Origin: Desulfobacterales bacterium | Lineage (GTDB): Bacteria > Desulfobacterota > Desulfobacteria > Desulfobacterales > JARGFK01 | Length of the DNA: 64,000 nucleotides | Assembly (NCBI GenBank): GCA_029211065.1 | Contig: JARGFK010000008.1 | Coordinates: 1-64,000, forward strand | Direction: 5' to 3' | Part shown: one piece after another, positions 36,265-45,435 of the stretch | Layout of the letters: every line of letters starts with the position of its first letter | How positions within the stretch are numbered: position 1 is the stretch's first letter | Position numbers and translations under genes: made by a program | Notes under the pieces: generated by a model | Database searches by the model: none | Told to the model about the DNA's origin: nothing | Seen by the model: the letters and a program-made list of their open reading frames with translations, nothing else

Positions 36265-36708
36265 GGCACTGGTATTTTTCCAAAACCCATTTCGGTAAAG
36301 GAAAGATCCGGAGCCAGAAAGCCCGGCTTTGGTCTAAGCCCATAGGGCATGGTTTACACAAATGCCACTGGCAAATCCGAAATCCCTGGCCCAGACCGTT
36401 ACATCCAACGTCAGGATCAAATAAACTTTTAGGAGCAGAAAAATCCGTTCCGGTAAATAAGCCTGATATGTCGCACCAAGGCAGGCCGAATATCGAAATT
36501 CGAAACAAATTCTAATATCGAATGCACGAATGACAAAAACAGGATACATTCGTACCGATATTGTCATGTTTGGATTATTAGAAATTTGGTCATTAAGTAT
36601 TGTTTCGGTTTTCGGATTTAGTGCTTCGGATTTATTGCCTTTCATTGCTTAAGGCAGAACCACTAAACGATAGCTTGTCCTAAGGAACAGACTTTTCTTA
36701 AAATAAAA
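36265..36708. other. Repeat-rich intergenic region
   Basis: 444 bases. AT-rich stretches such as AATATCGAAATTCGAAACAA (36490-36509) and inverted counterparts (TTGTTTCGGTTTTCGGATTT at 36599-36618) form an imperfect palindrome across about 36490-36630. No credible gene was found. Confidence 0.5.
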
Positions 36709-37677
36709 TCAGGCGGGCGGATTCAAAAGATTCGGCGGTGTTTCCCCGGTTAGGGCCGCCACCAGATTTTGGGCGGCCAGCATTGCCATTTTATGCCGCG
36801 TGACCCTCGATGAACTGGCGATGTGGGGGGTTAAGACGACATTTTTAAGCCCGAGAAATTCCGGATTTAATTTCGGTTCATTTTCAAACACATCGAGACC
36901 GGCAGCGGCAATCGTTCCGTCCCGGAGCGCCGCGACCAGCGCCGTATCGTCCACCACGCCGCCCCGGGCGGTGTTGATCAGAATCGCCGTGGATTTCATC
37001 TGCGCCAGTTCCGTCCGGCCGATGAGATGGTGGGTTTCCGCTGAATAAGGGACATGCAGCGTCACGATATCCGCCTGGGACAGCAGTTCCTCCTTGCTCA
37101 CAAACTTCGCCCGGCAGGTCTTCTCGACATCTTTAGGCGCCCGCCGGGTATTGTGATAGACCACCGTCATATCGAACCCAAGCGCCCGCCGGGCCACCAC
37201 CCGGCCGATGCCGCCCATCCCCAAAATCCCCAATGTGGCATGGTGGACATCCGTGCCCAGCAATTGCTTTAGCTTCCAGCGGTCCCAGGCGCCATTGCGC
37301 AGATAGGCCTCTGCTTCGGTTACCCTGCGGGCAGCAGCAAGGATTAAAGCCCAGGTAAAATCCGCAGTGCTGTCTTCCAGAACCCCGGGGGTATTGGTGG
37401 CCATGACGCCGGCGTTGCGACAGGCCTCCAGGTCAATGTTGTTGGTTCCCACAGCCACATTGCAAACGACCTTTAAATTCGGACAGCGCTTCAGCAGCGC
37501 CTCGTCAATCCGGTCCGCAATGGTAATGACGGCCCCCTGCTTATCGGAAAGCGCGGCGGCCAGCGCCTGCGGGTTCATCGGCCTGTCCGACTGATTGGAT
37601 TGTACTTCAACGTACTGAGATAGGTATTCCAGTACATCATCGAACACCTCGCGCGTAACCAGCACTTTCGGCTTCAT
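36709..37677 (-). CDS. D-isomer-specific 2-hydroxyacid dehydrogenase
   Basis: 322 residues from ATG 37677 (GGAGG upstream). The NAD(P) motif LGILGMGGIGRVVARRA and catalytic residues Arg (NTARGGVVDD), Glu (FENEPKLNPE) and His (LTPHIASSSR) are all present. It is close to glyoxylate/hydroxypyruvate reductases and D-glycerate dehydrogenases. It reduces a 2-oxo acid or oxidises the D-2-hydroxy acid. It diverges from a paralog at 38001, with 323 bases between them. Confidence 0.9.
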   Translation of the reverse strand: MKPKVLVTREVFDDVLEYLSQYVEVQSNQSDRPMNPQALAAALSDKQGAVITIADRIDEALLKRCPNLKVVCNVAVGTNNIDLEACRNAGVMATNTPGVLEDSTADFTWALILAAARRVTEAEAYLRNGAWDRWKLKQLLGTDVHHATLGILGMGGIGRVVARRALGFDMTVVYHNTRRAPKDVEKTCRAKFVSKEELLSQADIVTLHVPYSAETHHLIGRTELAQMKSTAILINTARGGVVDDTALVAALRDGTIAAAGLDVFENEPKLNPEFLGLKNVVLTPHIASSSRVTRHKMAMLAAQNLVAALTGETPPNLLNPPA

Positions 37678-38000
37678 GTTCTTAACCTCCATATTTTTTT
37701 GCGTCCGCCACACCATGGCCTGACAGGCGACAACAGTTAATAAGACAGTTCGTTTTTTTTCGATACGTTGTTTTAGGTATGGCTGTCAACACCAAATATC
37801 TACACCGTATGGCAGCATTGCTTTGTTATAAACGCCCGGTCCAAGTGTCCGTGAAAAACATGATGGCGGTCTCATCCCCATGGTTTTAGGCGTTGACAAT
37901 CATAGGCACTTTTATGATACTGGGGGCGGTCGCAAGCAAATTACGTCTATAGGATAATTCAGCATAATAAACAGGTCGAAAAATCAAGGAGGATTCAACC
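37678..38000. other. Divergent promoter region of the two hydroxyacid dehydrogenases
   Basis: 323 bases carrying both promoters. No operator palindrome or clear -35/-10 pair was assigned; TTGACA at 37894-37899 is a candidate -35 for the plus gene. No gene was seen. Confidence 0.4.
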
Positions 38001-38960
38001 ATGAAGCCCGTCGTACTTGTTACCCGCAAACTTCCGAATAGCGTCGAGGAACGTCTTTGCAGAGACTACACCCCCATCCTGAATCCCGATGATGCCCTCT
38101 ACTCAAGCAATGAGATCATCGAACGCGCCAAGGGAGCCGATGCCATTATGCCCTGCCACACTGAAAGCTTTAACGCCGATGTTATCGCCCGTCTGCCTGA
38201 AAGCGTGCGCATCATCGCCAATTTTTCCGTGGGCTACGATCATGTGGATACCGAAGCCGCCAAGAAACGGAAAATGGTGGTAACCAATACGCCCGAGGTC
38301 TTGTCCGATGCCACGGCGGAACTGACTATGATGCTGATGCTGGGCGCAGCGCGCCGGGCCAGCGAGGGCGAACGCCTGGTGCGCAGTAGGGAGTGGAAAG
38401 ACTGGAGCCCCAGTTTCATGGTGGGTACCCAGGTGACGGGCAAGCGCCTGGGAATTCTCGGATTCGGACGGGTCGGACAGGTGGTCGCCCGGCGTGCCCG
38501 CGGATTCGACATGGAAGTCCACTATAACGATATCAAAAGACTGCCCCCGGAGCTTGAAGAAGGCGCCGTCTTTCATCAAACGCCCGCGGAACTGATGCCG
38601 CACTGCGACTTTCTGACGCTCCACACAGTGGCGTCCCCGCAAACCGTAAAGCTCTTGAACGCAGAGATGATTGCGCTTCTGCCGGACGGGGCGATCGTGG
38701 TCAATGCCAGCCGCGGCGTGGTCATCGACGACGAGGCCCTGATCGCGGCGCTCAAATCCGGCAAGCTTACCGCCGCCGGACTGGACGTGTACAATAACGA
38801 ACCCGACATCCATCCGGAATACAGGAAGTTGACCAACGTGTTTTTGATGCCGCACATCGGCAGCGCCACCAGGGAAACCCGGGACGCCATGGGTTTCAGG
38901 GCCCTTGACAATCTGGATGCTTTTTTCGCCGGTCGCGAACCCAAAGACCGGGTGGCCTGA
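38001..38960 (+). CDS. D-glycerate / 2-hydroxyacid dehydrogenase
   Basis: 319 residues with NAD motif LGILGFGRVGQVVARRARGF, catalytic Arg (NASRGVVIDDEA), Glu (NNEPDIHPEY) and His (LMPHIGSATRETR). Same family as the gene at 36709 but clearly diverged. AGGAGG lies before the ATG. It ends at a strong terminator (39099-39143). Use on a TRAP-imported hydroxy acid is possible but unproven. Confidence 0.9.
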   Translation: MKPVVLVTRKLPNSVEERLCRDYTPILNPDDALYSSNEIIERAKGADAIMPCHTESFNADVIARLPESVRIIANFSVGYDHVDTEAAKKRKMVVTNTPEVLSDATAELTMMLMLGAARRASEGERLVRSREWKDWSPSFMVGTQVTGKRLGILGFGRVGQVVARRARGFDMEVHYNDIKRLPPELEEGAVFHQTPAELMPHCDFLTLHTVASPQTVKLLNAEMIALLPDGAIVVNASRGVVIDDEALIAALKSGKLTAAGLDVYNNEPDIHPEYRKLTNVFLMPHIGSATRETRDAMGFRALDNLDAFFAGREPKDRVA

Positions 38961-39258
38961 GCAACCCTTTAGCGTTCATGGAGGGGGTGTCAAAACTATA
39001 TTCCAGGTGAAATAAAATTGTCCGGCGGCTGAGCCGGAACGGGATTTTGACAACGGCTATAACATGTTGTTGCTGTAAGAGGGGTACCGGCCATAAGAAA
39101 CGGCCCGGCAGACAGCGATTGCTGTCTGCCGGGCCGTTATTTTAATCTCCGCGCCTGCGCCTAACGCTGCATTATTTCAGGATCAATATCTCGAGCCAAC
39201 GCAAATCCGAACACCGGTATGATCGTATTCCCATACCGGTGGTGACCAGATCGCTTTG
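38961..39258. other. Convergent intergenic region
   Basis: 298 bases between the plus-strand dehydrogenase and the minus-strand TRAP/amidase operon. It contains the strong terminator at 39099-39143. Nothing else was recognised. Confidence 0.6.
39099..39143. terminator. Strong bidirectional terminator
   Basis: AACGGCCCGGCAGACAGC (39099-39116) pairs perfectly over 18 bp with 39121-39138 around a GATT loop, with a T-rich tail on the plus side. It separates the convergent dehydrogenase and TRAP operons. Confidence 0.9.
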
Positions 39259-39438
39259 CTAAATATGCTCCTCGCCTTCCTTGATCGATTTATAGAAGTC
39301 GTATACGAGTAAGACAAGATTGGCCACAATGATGATCCAAAGCGGAATGGAATGCAGCCGGATGGCATAGTAAAGCAAAAATACCAAGGCCAATGACACT
39401 GCGATTCCTCCGCTGATTATATTGCTTATATTGCTCAT
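39259..39438 (-). CDS. Small membrane protein (59 residues)
   Basis: It reads MSNISNIISGGIAVSLALVF, then two hydrophobic stretches (about 10-27 and 32-46), a tyrosine-aspartate turn and a charged tail (KSIKEGEEHI). AAAGGAG lies upstream of ATG 39438. It follows the amidase by about 62 bases at the end of the dctPQM-amidase operon. Length and two-helix layout suggest an accessory membrane peptide; no family was recognised. Confidence 0.6.
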   Translation of the reverse strand: MSNISNIISGGIAVSLALVFLLYYAIRLHSIPLWIIIVANLVLLVYDFYKSIKEGEEHI

Positions 39439-39500
39439 GAGTTACGATGCTCCTTTCAAAAACTTTCTTCTGAAACCACTGTTTTTTTCTGCCTGTTGCG

Positions 39501-40829
39501 TTAGTCGCCGGCAACATACGCCGTCAGCCAGCGGGCCGTTCTGAGCAGCCGGGCATCATCCCCTTTCACACCGACCAGCTGCACCCCCAGCGGCATGCCG
39601 GCTGCGCCCTGCAGGATGGGCAGCGTAATGGCCGGCATTCCGCACAGCGTCCAAATGGTGCAAAAAACCGGGCTGCCCGTCGATTCCAGACCGACAGGCG
39701 CCACCCCGGTCGTGGCAGGCGTCAATATGGCGTCATGCCAGTCAAATATATTATCGAACGCACGGTTGAGAACCGGTATCCGGCCCAGCGCATGGTTGTA
39801 ATCTTTTGCCAACACCTTCTGCCCGCGCTCGATCATCTCCCGCAGGATGGCACTCAGCTTGTCCTTGCCGCGGTCATATTCCGGCGCAAAGCTCCGGGCC
39901 AGGTCCGCTTCCATGATCGTACGATGCAGCAAAACCGCATCGTTGAAAATTTCCGGAAGTGCGACTTCATCTGCAATTTCACCCAGATGCGTGACCAGTT
40001 CCGTAAAGGCTTCCCGGGTGTCAGACTCAGCCTGATCCCACATGGGCGTTTTGACGAATGCCAGCCGCGGCTGAAAAGGCGGGTCCTCGGCTGCGGTCTT
40101 AACCAGCGGCGGACGGGCCCGCAGCCGCGTATCGGGGTCGTGTTCGTCAAACCCCATGAGCTGTTCCGTGATCAGCGCCGTATCTTCCACAGTTCGGGCA
40201 AACACCCCGATCTGGTCCAGGGGACGGGACTGCTGAAGCACCCGGTGCCGGGAAATACGGCCGTAACTGGGTTTGAAGCCGAATATCCCGCAGTAAGATG
40301 CCGGCCGGATGACCGATCCGTTGGTCTGCGTGCCGACAGCCAACGTCACCATGCCCGCCGCCACCGCTGCGGCCGAACCGCTCGAAGAACCGCCGGGCGA
40401 CCGCTCCAGATCATGCGGGTTGCGGGTCTTGCCCGGTGCGTATACCGCCAGCTCGGTGGTAACGGTCTTTCCCAGAATAACCGCACCGGCTGCCCGCAAC
40501 CGGGCGACGGCCGCGGCATCCTGTTGGGGCTGCCGTCCGGCATGCAGCACCGTACCGTCCTCGGTGGGCATGTCATGGGTATCGAAAATATCCTTGACGC
40601 CCACCGGAACGCCATGGAGCGCACCCAGGGGCTTGCCTTCCCGCTGCAGGCGATCCACAGCCCGGGCCTGTTCCAAGGCATGCGCCGGGTCCAGATGGGC
40701 CCAGGCGCAGACCTTATCTTCAGTCGTCGCGATGTGATCGAGGCAGGCCTGCACCAGCTCTTCAGAGGTGATCCGACCGTCACGGATGGCTGCTGCCGCT
40801 TCAACGGCACTGATCAGAGGCAAATCCAT
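39501..40829 (-). CDS. Amidase (amidase-signature family)
   Basis: 442 residues. The signature GGSSSGSAAAVAAGMVTLAV, containing the Ser-cis-Ser nucleophile region, and the catalytic Lys region (GVPVGVKDIFDTHD) are intact, with a family C-terminus (GMPLGVQLVGVKGDDARLL). It hydrolyses an amide bond of unknown substrate. It lies 42 bases after dctM. An amide or N-acylated compound imported by this TRAP system is one possible substrate. GatA is unlikely because gatB and gatC are absent. Confidence 0.9.
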   Translation of the reverse strand: MDLPLISAVEAAAAIRDGRITSEELVQACLDHIATTEDKVCAWAHLDPAHALEQARAVDRLQREGKPLGALHGVPVGVKDIFDTHDMPTEDGTVLHAGRQPQQDAAAVARLRAAGAVILGKTVTTELAVYAPGKTRNPHDLERSPGGSSSGSAAAVAAGMVTLAVGTQTNGSVIRPASYCGIFGFKPSYGRISRHRVLQQSRPLDQIGVFARTVEDTALITEQLMGFDEHDPDTRLRARPPLVKTAAEDPPFQPRLAFVKTPMWDQAESDTREAFTELVTHLGEIADEVALPEIFNDAVLLHRTIMEADLARSFAPEYDRGKDKLSAILREMIERGQKVLAKDYNHALGRIPVLNRAFDNIFDWHDAILTPATTGVAPVGLESTGSPVFCTIWTLCGMPAITLPILQGAAGMPLGVQLVGVKGDDARLLRTARWLTAYVAGD

Positions 40830-40871
40830 TTTTGTATTTATCCATAAACCCCAAAAGGGGCTTTTCTTTCG

Positions 40872-42230
40872 CTACTTGGGCACGCCGTAGACCATGTCCG
40901 GCAGCCAGGTTGTTATGATCGGGAATTGATACAAAACAACCATGGCAATGATCACCATGAACAGAAACGGCAACGCCCCTTTAAAAATCGTGGTCAGCTG
41001 GATATGGGGCGGCGCGATTCCTTTCAGATAATAGCACGACATTGCCATGGGCGGCGTCAGGAACGAAGTCTGCAGGTTGAGTGCCACCAGAATCCCGAAA
41101 AACAAGGGGTCGATCTTGAAGGCATCCAGCAGCGGCAGAAAAATCGGAACAAAAATGATGATGATTTCGCTCCACTCCAGGGGCCAGCCCAAAAGAAAGA
41201 TGATGACCTGGGCCAGCAGCAGAAACAAGACCGGCGGAAGGTTCAGGCCGATCACAAATTCTTCGATGACATGATGGCCGCCGAGGTAGGAAAAGACCGA
41301 TGAAAAAGTCCAGGAGCCCACGAACAGCCAGCAGACCATGGCCGAGGTGCGCGTCGTCAGATAGACCGACTGTTTCAGGCGGTCCCAGGTAAGTTCGCGA
41401 TAGCTCGCCGCCAGGACGATGCTGCCGAAGGCCCCCACGGATGCGGCCTCGGAGGGGGTCGCCAGCCCGAACAGAATGGCCCCCAGAACCGACAGGATCA
41501 GAACGGCCAGCGGCACAAACGACGTCAGCAGCATCACGAAAAGCTCTTTGGTCGGAATATCCCACTGTTCCTTGGGCGGTTTGGGCGCCAGCTTGGGGTT
41601 CAGAACGGCCCGACCGATCACGTACATAATATAGAGACTGGCCAGCATAAACCCGGGAATCAACGCACCGGCATACAGCCTTACCACGGAGACGCCGGAC
41701 ACCGCACCATAAACGATCAGCATGATGCTCGGCGGGATCAGGATGCCGAGGCAGCCGCCGGCGCAAACGACACCGGCCGCCAGCTTCTCATCATAGCCGG
41801 CTTTCAAGAGGGCCGGAAACGCCAAGAGGCCCATCAGGGTCACCACGGCGCCGACAATGCCGACGGCGGTGGCAAAGACGGCACAGGTCACCAGGGCTGC
41901 AACCGCCATGGCGCCGGGTACGACGCGGGCGGCAATATTCAGAGAATAGAACAGCCGCTCCACGATGTTGGCGCGTTCAACGATATACCCCATGAAAAGG
42001 AACAGCGGGACCGCCACCAAAACGTCGTTGATCATAACCGAATAGGTCTGGTTGACCAGCAGATCGAAAATCTGGTTCTGGAAGATATGCGACATCTGGT
42101 CCGGTGAGGCATAGGCGTAATAGCCGAAGCCCACGCCCATGGCGACCAGCGTAAAACAAATGGGAAAGCCCAGGAGGATGCACAGGATAAAGGACCCCAT
42201 CATCAACATGGCGACTTGCGGATCAGTCAT
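40872..42230 (-). CDS. dctM: TRAP transporter large permease (DctM)
   Basis: 452 residues with around 12 hydrophobic segments and the DctM family pattern (GFPICFTLVAMGVGFGYYAY; GILIPPSIMLIVYGAVSGVS; LLGWPLEWSEIIIIFVPIFL). It is the sodium-driven permease, overlapping the end of dctQ by four bases. It works with DctQ and DctP in the same operon. Related members carry mannitol/chloroaromatic or other organic acids, so the substrate stays open. Confidence 0.92.
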   Translation of the reverse strand: MTDPQVAMLMMGSFILCILLGFPICFTLVAMGVGFGYYAYASPDQMSHIFQNQIFDLLVNQTYSVMINDVLVAVPLFLFMGYIVERANIVERLFYSLNIAARVVPGAMAVAALVTCAVFATAVGIVGAVVTLMGLLAFPALLKAGYDEKLAAGVVCAGGCLGILIPPSIMLIVYGAVSGVSVVRLYAGALIPGFMLASLYIMYVIGRAVLNPKLAPKPPKEQWDIPTKELFVMLLTSFVPLAVLILSVLGAILFGLATPSEAASVGAFGSIVLAASYRELTWDRLKQSVYLTTRTSAMVCWLFVGSWTFSSVFSYLGGHHVIEEFVIGLNLPPVLFLLLAQVIIFLLGWPLEWSEIIIIFVPIFLPLLDAFKIDPLFFGILVALNLQTSFLTPPMAMSCYYLKGIAPPHIQLTTIFKGALPFLFMVIIAMVVLYQFPIITTWLPDMVYGVPK

Positions 42231-42886
42231 ATGGCCTCCTCCTTTCCTTCTGCGCTCTGGCCGGCAGCCTGCTCAGCCGCCAGCCGGGCCTCTTCTTCCT
42301 TGCGATGCTTTTCGATCAGTTCTTTTTCCATTTCTTCTACGTCCGCCAACCGCGTCGGCCACGCGCCGGTTTTAATGCACTGCACGCAGCGTATGGCTTC
42401 CGCGATTCCCTGCAGCAGTAGAAAGAACGCGGCCACGGGTATGACGGTCTTCAGGGGAAACACCGGCACCCCGGCGGGGCTGTTGATGCTGATTTCCCCG
42501 ATCGGCCCGGTGAATCCATAGGGCCTGTACCCCCAGGATTCGGCGGCATAATCATATCCGGCATAGATTAAAGCCAGGACGCCGGGAAAGAAAAATATAA
42601 AGTACAGCACGATTTCGATGGAGGCCTGTATCCGGGGCGGCCACAGCCGGTAGACAAAATCGCCGCGCACATGCGCATTTCGTGAAAGCGCGTAGGCGCC
42701 CGCCATCATGAACAGGGTGCCGTACATGATGTAACTGACATCAAACGCCCAGGCAGTGGGATTTCGCAAGACGTAGCGGACAAACACCTCGTAAGTGGTC
42801 GCCAGGCACAGCACCAGGATGGTCCAGGCAAAGGCTTTACCCACCCACTGGCTCATGCGGTCGATAAAAAATAGAAAACGATTCAT
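42227..42886 (-). CDS. dctQ: TRAP transporter small permease (DctQ)
   Basis: 219 residues with four membrane helices, an N-terminal FLFFIDRMSQWVGKAFAWTI typical of DctQ, and a long charged, Glu-rich C-terminal tail (EEMEKELIEKHRKEEEARLA) that is longer than usual. The overlap with dctM implies translational coupling. It lies 126 bases after dctP. Confidence 0.88.
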   Translation of the reverse strand: MNRFLFFIDRMSQWVGKAFAWTILVLCLATTYEVFVRYVLRNPTAWAFDVSYIMYGTLFMMAGAYALSRNAHVRGDFVYRLWPPRIQASIEIVLYFIFFFPGVLALIYAGYDYAAESWGYRPYGFTGPIGEISINSPAGVPVFPLKTVIPVAAFFLLLQGIAEAIRCVQCIKTGAWPTRLADVEEMEKELIEKHRKEEEARLAAEQAAGQSAEGKEEAI

Positions 42887-43011
42887 GTTGTGATCCTTAT
42901 AGTCCTGACTATAAATGTATTGCGGTTTATACGTACAAGTTCGGCGCGGCGCCCGTCAGCGCCGCGCCGTCCCTGTATTCAACAATTTTGTTCAGGTACA
43001 AAACCGGCGCA

Positions 43012-44151
43012 TTAGAATCCCAGCTCGCCGGGGAAGTAATGATCGAAGGCCAGCTTGTAATCGCATGAGTTGAGAATATCGTAGTATGCCGTACGATAAG
43101 CGAATTCCTTCTGTGACGCCACAACCTTCTTGAAGAACGGATCTTTCTCCAGATCCGGCAGGAGTTTGTCCCAAGCTTCCAACTGCTTTTTCATAACCGA
43201 TGTCGGCGTGCGGTAAATGCCGACGCCCGCTGATTTCTTCAGCCACTGCAGATCCTTGGAGTACTGATCCTGTCCGCGCCAGTAATTGGCCGAAGAGGCC
43301 GCTTCGGCTGCATATCTCAGAATGGCCTGGTGCTCCTTCGGCAGGGCATCGTACTTGGTCTTGTTGAAGAGAATCTCGAAGAATTCCGCGGCCTGATGGA
43401 AGCTTCCCAGCATGTAGACCTTGCTCACGTCCTGGGCGCCGAAGCTTCTGTCCGAGGTCGGGTTGTTGAACTCGAAAGCCTCGATAACGCCGCGTTCCAG
43501 GGCCGGCACGATTTCGCCGCCGGGAAGCTGGGTAACCTTCAACCCCATGGCCTGCATCAGGTCGGCTGCCAGACCCACGGTGCGGTACTTGAGGCCGACC
43601 ATGTCGTCGGCGCTCTTGATCGGTTTCTTGAACCAGCCCAGCGGCTGGGTCGGCATCGGCATGGCAAAGAAGCCGACGATGTTGAGCCCCAGCGCCTTGA
43701 GGAGTTCCTGATAGAGTTCCAAGCCGCCGCCGTAATAAATCCATGCCAGTCCCTGGTGAGCATTCTGGCCGAAGACGGGGCCGGTGCCGAACAGCGATGC
43801 CACCTTGCTCTTGCCGTACCAGTAAACCGACACCTGATGTCCGGCATCAAGCACGCCCTTATCAACGGCATCCTGAACGCGGAAGGCGGCAACCACGGCG
43901 CCTGAAATCAGATACTGAATCTTCAGCCGGCCGCCGGCCATCGCGTTGACGCGATCTACATAGTCCATGGCCATGTCGTTGAAGATGTCCTTTGCGCCCC
44001 AGGCGCCTTGCATCTTCAAGGTGACTGTCTGTGCCCGGGATACCATCGGAAAACCCAGTGTTGACGCGGCTGCAACCCCTCCGACTACCGCTGCATTCTT
44101 GATAAACTTACGACGTCCGATCTTCTCGCTCTTCACTTCTTTCATAACCAT
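43012..44151 (-). CDS. dctP: TRAP transporter solute-binding protein (DctP), Tat-like signal
   Basis: 379 residues. The N-terminus GRRKFIKNAAVVGGVAAAST is a twin-arginine export signal ending near VSRA. The mature part fits the DctP/TakP group (LKMQGAWGAKDIFNDMAMDY, FEFNNPTSDRSFG, WDKLLPDLEKDPFFKKV), whose members often bind 2-oxo acids, lactate or similar compounds. It is the first gene of the TRAP operon, downstream of gntR. A GntR-type palindrome lies upstream at 44321-44336. Ligand unknown. Confidence 0.9.
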   Translation of the reverse strand: MVMKEVKSEKIGRRKFIKNAAVVGGVAAASTLGFPMVSRAQTVTLKMQGAWGAKDIFNDMAMDYVDRVNAMAGGRLKIQYLISGAVVAAFRVQDAVDKGVLDAGHQVSVYWYGKSKVASLFGTGPVFGQNAHQGLAWIYYGGGLELYQELLKALGLNIVGFFAMPMPTQPLGWFKKPIKSADDMVGLKYRTVGLAADLMQAMGLKVTQLPGGEIVPALERGVIEAFEFNNPTSDRSFGAQDVSKVYMLGSFHQAAEFFEILFNKTKYDALPKEHQAILRYAAEAASSANYWRGQDQYSKDLQWLKKSAGVGIYRTPTSVMKKQLEAWDKLLPDLEKDPFFKKVVASQKEFAYRTAYYDILNSCDYKLAFDHYFPGELGF

Positions 44152-44320
44152 ACCCCCTTCTCAAAAGTTAATGGTTTGTTTTCCCGATTGGCAATGAAGG
44201 TCAGGAAAACGTCCGACGCTTGCCCGCATTAATGGGCAAGCAGCATCTTTCCGACAACGAAAATCATCATACGCCTTCCACAGCAAACCGGATATTCAAC
44301 AACCCGGTCATGGCTTACTC

Positions 44321-44336
44321 AAATATCCTAATATTT
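44321..44336. promoter_or_regulatory. GntR-type palindrome upstream of dctP
   Basis: AAATATCCTAATATTT matches the palindrome at 45260-45275 in 15 of 16 positions, and both are followed by CACAATTT. It is a likely operator for the neighbouring GntR regulator. Confidence 0.65.
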
Positions 44337-44453
44337 CACAATTTATGCAATTTGATCTTTTCTTAAAGTCATAGATTGTCTTATACACAGTGTCAAGTGC
44401 TTTTTTACAACGATCCTTTACCATCGCTTTTGTCGTAGCACAAACCCAATCTG

Positions 44454-45185
44454 TTATATTTTTTCAAGCTGTCTGATGAAAGTTTCCTGCATCGGAGCCA
44501 GAAACGCTTCAACCCTTGAGACATCTTTATACATTTCGCTGAAAGCTTTTTCAGCGTCCCCTTCGGCAAGGGCGTCATAAATGCGTATGTGGGCCGCCAA
44601 CACCGACTGAAAAAAATCATTGTCGGGTCTCAACTGCTTTTTGATGTCTTCCAGCAGATCTTCAACGAAGGCTAAAATGAATACGAGAATGGGATTTTCC
44701 GAGCAATTGGCGATGACGCGATGGAACCGGATAATATCCTTTTCGACCTTTTCCGTATCCCCCTGCTCCAGGGCCTGGGTACACCTGTCGTTGATATCTT
44801 TCAACGCCATAAGTTTTTCCGGTCGAATGGCATCGGCGGCTATCTTAGCGACATATGGCTCCAGGACTTTTCTAATTTCCGACAGATGATATACTGAGAC
44901 ATTTTTAAAATAAAGAAAGTTGACCAGACTCTGCTGGGTTGTCTTCATATCCACTTCGGAAACAAAGACTCCCCCCTTGGCCCCTTTTTTGATTTCGATC
45001 AACCCCATGACTTCCAGGGTTCTCAATGCTTCCCTGAGGGTGGACTTGCTGACGGCGAACTCTTCCATCAGTTTTTTTTCAGAATAAAGTTTTTGCCCCG
45101 GGCCGATCTCTCCTTTTAAAATCGCATTTCGTATCTGGTTGATGATTTTCTGGGGCGCCTTGCTGCTGGTGATGGATTTGAACAT
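44454..45185 (-). CDS. GntR (FadR-type) transcriptional regulator
   Basis: 243 residues. N-terminal GntR winged helix (EFAVSKSTLREALRTLEVMG, LIEIKKGAKGGVFVSEV) and C-terminal all-helical FCD ligand domain (RKVLEPYVAKIAADAI, then DIIRFHRVIANCSENP with metal-binding Asp/His). It probably represses the dctPQM-amidase operon and the divergent aldehyde dehydrogenase through the shared palindromes at 44321 and 45260, and itself. The ligand should be related to the transported substrate. Confidence 0.92.
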   Translation of the reverse strand: MFKSITSSKAPQKIINQIRNAILKGEIGPGQKLYSEKKLMEEFAVSKSTLREALRTLEVMGLIEIKKGAKGGVFVSEVDMKTTQQSLVNFLYFKNVSVYHLSEIRKVLEPYVAKIAADAIRPEKLMALKDINDRCTQALEQGDTEKVEKDIIRFHRVIANCSENPILVFILAFVEDLLEDIKKQLRPDNDFFQSVLAAHIRIYDALAEGDAEKAFSEMYKDVSRVEAFLAPMQETFIRQLEKI

Positions 45186-45259
45186 AATTCCTCAGAGAGT
45201 CTGGGGCGAATTGTTGTTTGGATACCGATTATTTATTAGGGCAAACTTCAATTGTCAAC

Positions 45260-45275
45260 AAATATTCTAATATTT
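45260..45275. promoter_or_regulatory. GntR-type palindrome between gntR and the aldehyde dehydrogenase
   Basis: AAATATTCTAATATTT is a perfect inverted repeat (AAATATT, CT, AATATTT) in the 250-bp divergent region. It shares the CACAATTT flank with the site at 44321. Confidence 0.7.
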
Positions 45276-45435
45276 CACAATTTTAATATTTGTATTGCAA
45301 TAAGCCTTGTCGTTTTGTATGAACAGAAAGCTGATTTATCCGCGCGCACCCTTGAAGATCCTGCGCCGATACTATTTTGCAGATCGAACCGAAAAAAATA
45401 CTGTTGCCTTTAAGTAAGCGAAAGGAGTGAATATA

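Noticed and set aside
39501-40829. GatA subunit of Glu-tRNA amidotransferase
   Set aside because: No gatB or gatC nearby and the gene sits in a TRAP operon, so a general amidase is more likely.
39735-40847. Long plus-strand frame antisense to the amidase
   Set aside because: High-GC third-position mirror of a real gene; no start signal or domain, while the amidase has full catalytic motifs.
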